A stretch of DNA of 64,000 nt from assembly GCA_963801065.1 (NCBI GenBank), contig CAWDDG010000004.1:434001-498000 (forward strand), given 5' to 3'. Positions within the stretch are counted from its first letter, which is position 1, and each line of letters starts with the position of its first letter. Under the pieces are notes generated by a model, which worked only from the letters and a program-made list of their open reading frames with translations, was not told the origin of the DNA and searched no databases. The stretch is from CAWDDG01 sp963801065. GTDB lineage: Bacteria; Actinomycetota; Actinomycetes; Jiangellales; Jiangellaceae. The translations under genes and the position numbers were made by a program. Shown one piece after another: positions 53,640 through 60,421 of the stretch.

Positions 53640-54691
53640 CAGCCCAGGAAGCGCTCGCGCCGACCGTCCGTTTCACCCTGCCGGTCAACAGCGAGGCGAC
53701 CGCACCGCCCGAGCGCAGGGGCGTTCCACGCGACGGCGTCCGGCTGCTCGTCGCTCGGCCGGGGCGGATCGAGCACCGGCACTTCTACGACCTTCCCGAC
53801 CTGCTCGAGCCCGGCGACCTCCTCGTCGTCAACACGTCCGCGACCCTTCCCGCGGCGGTCGACGGCCGCCGTTCCGACGGACGTCCCGCTCCGGTTCACG
53901 TGTCGACGCTCCTCGACGACGGTACGTGGGTCGTGGAGGTGCGACGACTCGACGGCTCCGGGCCCGATCTCGATGTCGCGGCAGGCGATGACCTGTACCT
54001 CCCGGGCGGCGCCCACCTGCACATCGTCGGTCCCTACCCGGCTCCGGACGCCGCCGCGTCCCGTCTCTGGCGTGCGAGAGTTGCACCGGCTGCGTCCCTG
54101 CCTGACTACCTGGCCCTGCACGGTCGACCGATCGGGTACGGCTACCTGGTCGGCCGTTACCCAATCGCTGACTATCAGACCGTCTTCGCCACCCATCCGG
54201 GGAGTGCCGAGATGCCGAGTGCCGCACGTCCGTTCACAGCGCCGCTCCTTGTGCGCTTGGCGGCAGGTGGCGTCACCGTGGCGCCCATCGTCTTGCATGC
54301 GGGGGTGTCGAGCCCGGAGGCCGATGAGCCGCCGATGCCCGAACGCTTCGGGGTCCCCGTGGCGACGGCTCGGTTGGTCAACAGTGCGCAGGCGGCAGGG
54401 CGTCGCGTCGTGGCCGTCGGTACCACCGTCGTACGGGCGCTGGAGTCGGTCGCGGCGTCCGACGGGACCGTGCACGGTGCGAGTGGCTGGACCGACCTGG
54501 TTCTCGGTCCGGACCGGCGGGCGAGGGTCGTGACCGGGCTCGTCTCCGGCTTGCATGCACCCGAGACCAGCCACCTGCTACTGCTCGAGGCGGTCGCCGA
54601 CCTCGAGCTGGTCGAGGCGGCGTACGGCGCTGCAGTCGAGCGCCGGTACCTGTGGCACGAGTTCGGCGACTCGACGCTGTTCCTTCCGTGA
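53636..54691 (+). CDS. QueA-like S-adenosylmethionine:tRNA ribosyltransferase-isomerase family protein
   Basis: A 351-residue divergent member of the QueA family. Recognisable parts are LEPGDLLVVNTSATLPAAV (for the family LKPGDLLVVNDSRVIPAR), YQTVFATHPGSAEMPSAARP (family YQTVYA, PGSVAAPTAGLHF), GRRVVAVGTTVVRALES and SGLHAPETSHLLLLEAV. True QueA makes epoxyqueuosine in queuosine-tRNA synthesis, yet no other queuosine gene is in view and several motif positions are changed (SAARPFT instead of the usual TAGLHFT). It may therefore act on another nucleic acid or substrate. It overlaps the SDR gene by four bases and converges on the epimerase gene. Confidence 0.78.
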   Translation: MTAQEALAPTVRFTLPVNSEATAPPERRGVPRDGVRLLVARPGRIEHRHFYDLPDLLEPGDLLVVNTSATLPAAVDGRRSDGRPAPVHVSTLLDDGTWVVEVRRLDGSGPDLDVAAGDDLYLPGGAHLHIVGPYPAPDAAASRLWRARVAPAASLPDYLALHGRPIGYGYLVGRYPIADYQTVFATHPGSAEMPSAARPFTAPLLVRLAAGGVTVAPIVLHAGVSSPEADEPPMPERFGVPVATARLVNSAQAAGRRVVAVGTTVVRALESVAASDGTVHGASGWTDLVLGPDRRARVVTGLVSGLHAPETSHLLLLEAVADLELVEAAYGAAVERRYLWHEFGDSTLFLP

Positions 54692-54732
54692 GCTCGCGAC
54701 GCCACCTCCACGGTGACGAACCCGGCGCACGG

Positions 54733-55752
54733 CTAGCGTGACCCGACCGCGACCCATGCGTCGAGGATGGTGCGTTCCTTCTCCGGGTCGATGCCCTGGT
54801 TGGGCATTTCGCGATATGCCGGCAGCGCACCGGCGACGCCGGACGACAGCCAGGCCCAGGTGTCGCGAACCGTATCCGTGACCGGACGGCAGGTGAGACC
54901 GGCCGCCAGCGCCTTCGCCGACGACGGCAGCCAGGTGCCGGCGAACTCCGGCCGGTCGGGCATCCAGAGCGGCAGCTCGGTCCAGGCCTCGATCTCGTTG
55001 TCGAGCAGGAACGCGTCGTCGACCCACACCAGCTCGGCGTCGGAGCCGGTGGCCTCGACGCAGTCGGACAGCCAGCCGCCGAACGTGGCGTTGCCGAGGA
55101 CGCCGCTGGTGAGAAATCGCCCGGCGGTTCCGGCCGCGATCTGGTTCAGGCCGAATGCAGCGATGTCGCGAGCGTCGATGATCTGCATGGGCCGCTCCGG
55201 GTCGCCCGGTGCGAGCACCCGGCCGCCGCGGGCGATCCGCCGCAGCCACCACGGCAGCCGGCCGACGTTCTCGTGCGGGCCGAGGATGAGACCGGGGCTG
55301 ATGATCAGTACGCGTCCGTCGAAGCCGGTCTCGACGGCGCGTTCGCTCCCGGCCTTGAGCTGGCCGTAGTCACCGTCGTCAGGCCCTGCGTCCGGCGGGC
55401 ACTCGTGCAGAGGCGAGTTCTCGTCGACGCGCTCCGCGGGCCAGCCGGGGAACGCCGAGATGCTCGAAATGAAGACGTACGTGTCGGCGTGACCCGACAA
55501 CAGCCGCGCCGACTCGCCGACCACTCCGGGTGTGAAGCCGCACACGTCGACGACGGCGTCCCAGCGCCGGCCGTCGGTCAACCGCTCCAGGTCGGCGGTC
55601 ACCTCACGGTCGCCGCGAACCGCCTCGACTCCCGGCACGTCGACGCCGGTCTTGCCGCGGTTGAACGTGGTGACCTCGTTGCCGCGTCGCAGCGCCTCCT
55701 CGACGAACGCACGCCCGAGGAAAACCGACCCGCCGATCACCAGAAGCCGCAT
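54733..55752 (-). CDS. NAD-dependent epimerase/dehydratase-like protein
   Basis: A 339-residue extended-SDR protein. The Rossmann start is LLVIGGSVFLGRAFVEEAL (GGSxFLG type), with TFNRGKTG, VVDVCGFTPGVV and YVFISSISAFPGWP. The usual Tyr-x3-Lys is represented by YGQLKAGSERAV, and LIISPGLILGPHE is the family PGxxxGP motif. It resembles the plant CSP41/isoflavone-reductase-like and bacterial sugar-epimerase group; the substrate is unknown. ATG 55752 is chosen because it begins the Rossmann fold; the frame upstream is non-coding. It is convergent with the QueA-like gene, with 41 bases between them. Confidence 0.85.
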   Translation of the reverse strand: MRLLVIGGSVFLGRAFVEEALRRGNEVTTFNRGKTGVDVPGVEAVRGDREVTADLERLTDGRRWDAVVDVCGFTPGVVGESARLLSGHADTYVFISSISAFPGWPAERVDENSPLHECPPDAGPDDGDYGQLKAGSERAVETGFDGRVLIISPGLILGPHENVGRLPWWLRRIARGGRVLAPGDPERPMQIIDARDIAAFGLNQIAAGTAGRFLTSGVLGNATFGGWLSDCVEATGSDAELVWVDDAFLLDNEIEAWTELPLWMPDRPEFAGTWLPSSAKALAAGLTCRPVTDTVRDTWAWLSSGVAGALPAYREMPNQGIDPEKERTILDAWVAVGSR

Positions 55753-56088
55753 GGGACCGATTCTTCGGTAATCGGGGCGCCCGGAGACGGCCCTTCGCCG
55801 ATGGCAGAACGGGCCGCCGGCGAGGCAGGTGCAGCGGGCCGACCGCGAAGGCCCGGATGCCCGCTCCGGCTTTCGGTGGCGCGAGTCCAGAGATCGACCA
55901 CGATCAGTGGCGACACGTCTCACGCAGGAGGCCGTCGTCGTCTTCCCGCAATTGATCACGTTAAGGAGGTTCCTGAGGCCGTTACCAGGTCTCCGACCCT
56001 GGTAACGGCCTCAGAAGCCAGGTAACGGACCCGCGGGCGACGTGCGGCCCGCACCTCCATGGGCAACCTGGCGCCGGGTCGGAAGGAG
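55753..56088. other. 336-base spacer with a terminator hairpin
   Basis: No gene is supported. The notable item is the 17-bp-stem hairpin at 55973-56014. Confidence 0.6.
55973..56014. terminator. Perfect 17-bp hairpin downstream of the histone-tail membrane protein gene
   Basis: CTGAGGCCGTTACCAGG (55973-55989) pairs with CCTGGTAACGGCCTCAG (55998-56014) around an eight-base loop. It lies 75 bases beyond the stop of the minus-strand gene ending at 56089 and probably terminates it. AGGTAACGG repeats once more at 56020-56028. Confidence 0.8.
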
Positions 56089-56991
56089 TCAGCCGCCGTC
56101 CTCGTCCGGCCGGCGCGGCCGGCCGGCTGCCTTCCTCGCCGGCGCCTTCTTGGCGGGCGTCTTCTTGGCGGGCGTCTTCTTGGCCGCGGCCTTCTTGGCC
56201 GGCTCCGACACCACTGTCCCGAGCTCGCGGTCGATGACGGTCTGGGCGGCCGGCGTCTCCGGCGTGGTCGGCTCGTGCGGATGATCCTTGGCATCGGCCC
56301 TGGCCTCGGCGGGCGAGGCGCCACCGGCGTCGTCGGCATCGTCCGTCGCTACCGGCTCTTCGCTGTCCGGGGTGGGCGCCCAGGGCGCGGCCGAAGGGTC
56401 GTACGTCGTCCACTGCTCCGCCTCGCCACGGCGACGGAGCACGGCGGCCGCGGCCGCGCCGGCTGCGGTGAACCCGCCGAGGATCAGTACGAACCGCCGG
56501 CGCCGCCGGCGCTTGCGGGGCTTCTCGACGACGGCCAGGGATCGGGCGGAGACGTCGTTGGCGCGGTCGGCCACCCTGTCGGCCGCCGCCGCCACGGCTC
56601 CGGCGACCTTCGGCAGGATGTCCTCGAGGAACGCGTCCCTCGCGCTGAGCGCCGCTGGTGTGACGCGCTCGCGGGCGGCCTCGACGGCAGGAACGACACG
56701 GTCGACGGCCGACCCGATCGCCGGGGCGATCCGATCCCGGGCCGACTCGACCTTGGGCGCCGCGGCTTCGCGTGCGCTCCTGGCGATCGGCTTGATCCGC
56801 TCGGCCAGCTCGGCGACGCTGTCGGCTCCGGCCGCGCCGGCCTTACGTGCCGCGCGCGCGGCCTTGCGGGCGGTGACGGCCGCCTCGCGAGCCGTGTCGG
56901 CGGCGTCGCGGGCCGACTCGGCGGCGTCGGTGGCCCGTGCCTGCGCGTTGACACGCCGCAGCCGGCCACGCAGGTCGGACATTGCGAACAT
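56089..56991 (-). CDS. DUF5324-like membrane protein with histone-H1-like lysine-rich tail
   Basis: A 300-residue protein. Residues 1-165 are Ala-, Arg- and Glu-rich amphipathic helices (ESARDAADTAREAAVTARKA, REAAAPKVESARDRIAPAIG), suggesting a coiled or membrane-skimming helix bundle. A basic stop-transfer region, KPRKRRRRRRFVLIL, leads to a transmembrane helix GGFTAAGAAAAAVLRRR. The tail is acidic, then ends in AKKTPAKKTPAKKAPARKA, the pattern of histone H1 and HU-tail nucleoid proteins. The layout resembles DUF5324 of Streptomyces, whose function is unknown. ATG 56991 is chosen for the GAGGAGG six bases upstream. It is divergent from the cyclophilin gene. Confidence 0.75.
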   Translation of the reverse strand: MFAMSDLRGRLRRVNAQARATDAAESARDAADTAREAAVTARKAARAARKAGAAGADSVAELAERIKPIARSAREAAAPKVESARDRIAPAIGSAVDRVVPAVEAARERVTPAALSARDAFLEDILPKVAGAVAAAADRVADRANDVSARSLAVVEKPRKRRRRRRFVLILGGFTAAGAAAAAVLRRRGEAEQWTTYDPSAAPWAPTPDSEEPVATDDADDAGGASPAEARADAKDHPHEPTTPETPAAQTVIDRELGTVVSEPAKKAAAKKTPAKKTPAKKAPARKAAGRPRRPDEDGG

Positions 56992-57127
56992 GCTGGGCCT
57001 CCTCGCCTCGTTGTGACAGGCCCCTTCCCCATACGAGTACCGATCATGCCGCGTCTGAACCCCGATGCCCAGCCGAGCACCGACATGCGAGGATGGGCGG
57101 GTTCGACTCCGACGTGAAAGGCACACC

Positions 57128-57658
57128 GTGGCCGACGAGCTGTACGCCACCCTGTCCACGAACCATGGCACCATCAACGTGAAGCTGTTCCCGGATCACG
57201 CGCCCAAGGCGGTGCGCAACTTCGTCGAGCTCGCCGAGGGCGGCAAGGAATGGCGTGACCCTCGCAACGGGCAGAAGACCACGGCCAAGCTGTTCGACGG
57301 CACGACGTTCCACCGGGTCATCCCCGGCTTCATGATCCAGGGCGGCGACCCGCTCGGCAGTGGCCGCGGCGGGCCGGGGTACGACTTCTCCGACGAGTTC
57401 CACCCTGAGCTGTCCTTCGACCGGCCGTACCTCCTCGCCATGGCCAACGCCGGCCCCGACACCAACGGATCTCAGTTCTTCATCACGGTCGGTGCCACCA
57501 CCTGGCTCAACCGCAAACACACGATCTTCGGCGAGGTCGCCGACGCACCGAGCCGCAAGGTCGTCGACTCGATCGCCGGCGTCGAGACCGACCGGGCCGA
57601 CAAGCCGCGGCAGCCGGTCATGGTCGAGAGCGTCATGGTCGATCGCCGCACGGCCTAA
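57128..57658 (+). CDS. ppiA: Peptidyl-prolyl cis-trans isomerase, cyclophilin type
   Basis: A 176-residue cytoplasmic cyclophilin that speeds prolyl isomerisation. Active-site residues are in FHRVIPGFMIQGGDPLGSGR (Arg and Phe), AMANAGPDTNGSQFFITVGA and WLNRKHTIFGEV. A family insert, GGKEWRDPRNGQKTTAKLFD, is typical of the actinobacterial PpiA near the origin. GTG 57128 follows GAAAGG; the upstream frame is not coding. The stop TAA overlaps the rhomboid ATG. Confidence 0.95.
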   Translation: MADELYATLSTNHGTINVKLFPDHAPKAVRNFVELAEGGKEWRDPRNGQKTTAKLFDGTTFHRVIPGFMIQGGDPLGSGRGGPGYDFSDEFHPELSFDRPYLLAMANAGPDTNGSQFFITVGATTWLNRKHTIFGEVADAPSRKVVDSIAGVETDRADKPRQPVMVESVMVDRRTA

Positions 57659-58539
57659 TGGCGATGTCTGACCCCGGCGGCGTCGACGGCACTCCACCCT
57701 CGGAGGCGCCGGAACGCAACGTGCCCGCCTGCTACCGGCACCCCGGTCGCGAGACGTACATCCGCTGCTCTCGCTGCGAGCGCTACATCTGCCCCGACTG
57801 CATGACGGCCGCGCCGGTCGGATTCCAGTGCCCCGAGTGCGTGAGCGAGGGCGCCAAGACCGTGCGCCAGCCCACGACGGTGCTCGGCGGGCAGGTCCGC
57901 GCGCGCGGCGACGTCGTCACGAAGACCCTGATCGGCATCAATGTCGGCGTCTGGCTGATCGGCCTGCTGGTGGGGTTCGACAACCTCGCGGGCCGCTACG
58001 CCCTGCTCAGGCTCGGGTTCTTCGACGGGCAGCCGATCGGGGTACTCGACGGCGAGTGGTACCGGATGCTGACCGCTGCGTTCCTGCACCAGCAGTTCTG
58101 GCACATCGGCTTGAACATGTATGCCCTCTGGGTGCTCGGCGGATTGCTCGAGCCCGTTCTCGGACGGTGGCGCTTCACGGCGTTGTACGTGTTGTCCGCC
58201 CTCGGGGGGAGCGCGGCATCGCTGCTCGCAACGAACGTCATCTCGTACGGCGCGTCTGGAGCGGTGTTCGGGCTGATGGGCGCGTTGTTCGTCGTGATGC
58301 GGCGGTTCGGGCGCGACGTCACGCCCGTGCTGGTCATCCTCGCGATCAACGTGGTCTTCGGCTTCGTGGTCTCCGGCATCGACTGGCGGGCGCACCTCGG
58401 TGGGCTGGTCACCGGATCAGCCCTGGCGTACGTGTTCGCCCACGCGCCGAAAAAGCAGCGCGCGGTCTACTCGGTGGCGGCCTGCGTCGTGGCGGTGGCC
58501 CTGATCGGCGGGCTGGTCAGCTGGCAAGTGGTCGCCTGA
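57658..58539 (+). CDS. Rhomboid family intramembrane serine protease with N-terminal zinc-binding domain
   Basis: A 293-residue membrane protein. The N-terminal B-box-like zinc motif has the pairs CYRHPGRETYIRCSRC, ICPDC and CPEC (25-61). Six or seven hydrophobic segments follow from residue 88. Rhomboid signatures are the HxxxN of WHIGLNMYALW, the catalytic Ser200 in GASGAVFGLMGA and the catalytic His246 in AHLGGLVTG. Targets are unknown. This gene after ppiA is a conserved actinobacterial arrangement. A short hairpin (ATCCCC at 58559-58564 with GGGGAT at 58568-58573) follows, between it and the convergent crgA. Confidence 0.93.
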   Translation: MAMSDPGGVDGTPPSEAPERNVPACYRHPGRETYIRCSRCERYICPDCMTAAPVGFQCPECVSEGAKTVRQPTTVLGGQVRARGDVVTKTLIGINVGVWLIGLLVGFDNLAGRYALLRLGFFDGQPIGVLDGEWYRMLTAAFLHQQFWHIGLNMYALWVLGGLLEPVLGRWRFTALYVLSALGGSAASLLATNVISYGASGAVFGLMGALFVVMRRFGRDVTPVLVILAINVVFGFVVSGIDWRAHLGGLVTGSALAYVFAHAPKKQRAVYSVAACVVAVALIGGLVSWQVVA

Positions 58540-58543
58540 GCGG

Positions 58544-58552
58544 TTATCCACA
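58544..58552 (+). other. Isolated consensus DnaA box (TTATCCACA)
   Basis: A perfect E. coli-type DnaA box five bases after the rhomboid stop, before the ATCCCC/GGGGAT hairpin. A single box may be chance. Confidence 0.3.
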
Positions 58553-58634
58553 GGGTTTATCCCCACTGGGGATGAATCACACGGGTGTAATCACGCGGCG
58601 GTTGACGTGGTCGATCACGAGGCCCAGCCAGTGG

Positions 58635-58889
58635 CTACTTCCACCTGGTCGCGGCGATGAAGCCGCCGGTGATCATGCCCATGCCGATCACAAGATTCCA
58701 GCCGCCCAGGTCCTGGACGAGCGGGATGTCGTTGCCGGCGATGTAGTACACGACGATCCAGACGAGCCCCAACACGAGCAGCGTGACCATGGTCGGGGCG
58801 ACCCAACGACCGGCGACGCCGAGTCCACCACTTTCGCGCCGTGGCGGCGGGGTGAAGTCTGCCTTGCGGCGGATGCGGGATCTGGGCAC
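58635..58889 (-). CDS. crgA: Cell division protein CrgA
   Basis: An 84-residue actinobacterial cell-division membrane protein that interacts with FtsZ and penicillin-binding proteins in mycobacteria and Streptomyces. The basic cytoplasmic N-terminus PRSRIRRKADFTPPPRR is diagnostic. Two transmembrane helices follow: WVAPTMVTLLVLGLVWIVVY (about 29-48) and WNLVIGMGMITGGFIAA (about 64-80), with NDIPLVQDLG between them. The start is GTG 58889. It converges on the rhomboid gene and diverges from the DUF881 gene, as in related genomes. Confidence 0.95.
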   Translation of the reverse strand: MPRSRIRRKADFTPPPRRESGGLGVAGRWVAPTMVTLLVLGLVWIVVYYIAGNDIPLVQDLGGWNLVIGMGMITGGFIAATRWK

Positions 58890-58998
58890 GGCGGGCGTTC
58901 CTTTCCGGTCGGCCGGTCGGGCGTCGGATTCGGCGGCCCGACCTGGGAGATAGCGTAGGTCACCGCAGTTCGCGCCCGATCCCGAGGAGGTGACGACC

Positions 58999-59733
58999 GT
59001 GGCCCCGGCCGGCAAGCCCAGCCGCGCGTGGCGGTTCGTCGCCCCGATCGCGCTGGCCCTCTGCGGGGCTCTGCTGGTCACCAGCGCGCGGGCGGCCGAC
59101 GGCAGCGACCTCCGGCCGGGCCAGCACACCGACCTGGCCGATCTCGTACGGGCCGAGGAGCGCCGAGCCGAGGAGCTGACCGCCGAGCTCGAACGGCTCT
59201 CGGCCGAGGTCGACGAGCTCACTGCCGAGAAGGGCGCCGCAGGCAACGGCGAAATCCAGCAGGAGATCGACCGGCTGCGCCCGGCCGCGGGATTCACGGC
59301 GGTGCAGGGGCCAGCGCTCACGGTCAGTCTCGATGACGCTCCGCTCCCCGCCGACCTCCAGGAGCTCGCACCGGACACCCAGCTCGAGGACTACCTCGTC
59401 CACCAGCAGGACCTGGAAGCGGTCATCAACGCGCTGTGGGCAGGCGGTGCTGAGGCGATGATGGTCATGGACCAGCGGATCGTGTCGACCAGCACGATCC
59501 GCTGTGTCGGGCCGGTTCTCCTGCTGCAGGGCCGCCGTTACGCTCCGCCGTACACGATCACGGCGATAGGGGACGTCGACGCGATGCAAGACGCGCTCGA
59601 CGACTCCGAGACAGTATCCGGCTACCGGCAGTACGCGGACTACATCGGGCTCGGCTACCAGGTCGACCGCAGCGACGAGGTCACGGTGCCCGCGTACGAC
59701 GGCGCGATCGATATCTCGGCGGAGACGTCATGA
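58999..59733 (+). CDS. DUF881 family protein
   Basis: A 244-residue membrane-anchored or exported protein. An N-terminal hydrophobic segment, FVAPIALALCGALLVTSA (about 13-30), precedes a coiled coil (about 50-92, RAEELTAELERLSAEVDELT). The conserved DUF881 domain follows: TVSLDDAPLP, DYLVHQQDLEAVINALWAGG, AEAMMVMDQRIVSTS and PYTITAIGDV. DUF881 proteins are conserved beside division and peptidoglycan genes, with unknown function. GTG 58999 lies nine bases after GAGGAGG; a GTG at 58990 sits on the ribosome site itself. The stop overlaps the pabA ATG. Confidence 0.9.
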   Translation: MAPAGKPSRAWRFVAPIALALCGALLVTSARAADGSDLRPGQHTDLADLVRAEERRAEELTAELERLSAEVDELTAEKGAAGNGEIQQEIDRLRPAAGFTAVQGPALTVSLDDAPLPADLQELAPDTQLEDYLVHQQDLEAVINALWAGGAEAMMVMDQRIVSTSTIRCVGPVLLLQGRRYAPPYTITAIGDVDAMQDALDDSETVSGYRQYADYIGLGYQVDRSDEVTVPAYDGAIDISAETS

Positions 59734-60368
59734 CACGGCGCCGCATCCTGGTCGTCGACAACTACGACAGCTTCGTCTTCAACCTGGTGCAGTACCTCGC
59801 GCAGCTCGGCGCCGACTGCGACGTGCGACGCAACGACCAGATCACACCCGATGATGCTCTCGACTACGACGGGGTCCTGCTCTCGCCCGGCCCCGGAACG
59901 CCCGAGCGCGCCGGCGTCTGTGTGGAGCTGGTGTCGCGCGCCGCCGGACGGGTACCGGTGATCGGCGTCTGCCTCGGGCTGCAGGCGATCGCCGTCGCAT
60001 ACGGCGCGACGGTCGGACGCGCGCCCGAGTTGTTGCACGGGAAGACCAGTTCGGTGTATCACGGGGGCGCCGGCGTCCTCGACGGCCTTCCGGACCCGTT
60101 CACGGCGACGCGCTACCACTCGCTCGCCGTCGAGCCCTCGACGGTGCCGGACGTCCTCGAGGTCACCGGCACGACCGCAGGCGGTGTGCTGATGGCACTG
60201 CGGCACCGCTCGCTGGCTGTCGAAGGCGTTCAGTTCCACCCGGAGTCGGTGCTGACCGAGGGCGGCCACCGGCTACTCGCGAACTGGCTGGCCGTCTGCG
60301 GCGATCCCGAGGCCGTCGACCGCTCCGCGGGCCTGGCGCCCGTCGTTGCAGGTCATCTGCCCGGGTAG
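59730..60368 (+). CDS. pabA: Anthranilate/aminodeoxychorismate synthase component II (glutamine amidotransferase)
   Basis: A 212-residue class I glutamine amidotransferase that supplies ammonia for p-aminobenzoate and/or anthranilate synthesis. The start VVDNYDSFVFNLVQYL is the family signature, the oxyanion region is LLSPGPGTPE, the nucleophile is in GVCLGLQA, and the catalytic His/Glu pair is in VQFHPESVLT. No component I is adjacent; this orphan position between DUF881 and pknB is usual in actinobacteria, where it is named pabA or trpG. The ATG overlaps the DUF881 stop. Confidence 0.93.
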   Translation: MTRRRILVVDNYDSFVFNLVQYLAQLGADCDVRRNDQITPDDALDYDGVLLSPGPGTPERAGVCVELVSRAAGRVPVIGVCLGLQAIAVAYGATVGRAPELLHGKTSSVYHGGAGVLDGLPDPFTATRYHSLAVEPSTVPDVLEVTGTTAGGVLMALRHRSLAVEGVQFHPESVLTEGGHRLLANWLAVCGDPEAVDRSAGLAPVVAGHLPG

Positions 60369-60398
60369 CGGTTTCGCCCGACCGGGCACCGACGTGGC

Positions 60399-60421
60399 GG
60401 TTGACCCGGGCCGCGTCAACC
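60399..60421. terminator. Hairpin between convergent pabA and pknB
   Basis: GGTTGAC (60399-60405) pairs with GTCAACC (60415-60421) around a GC-rich nine-base loop, in the 47-base convergent spacer. It is a modest bidirectional terminator candidate. Confidence 0.5.
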
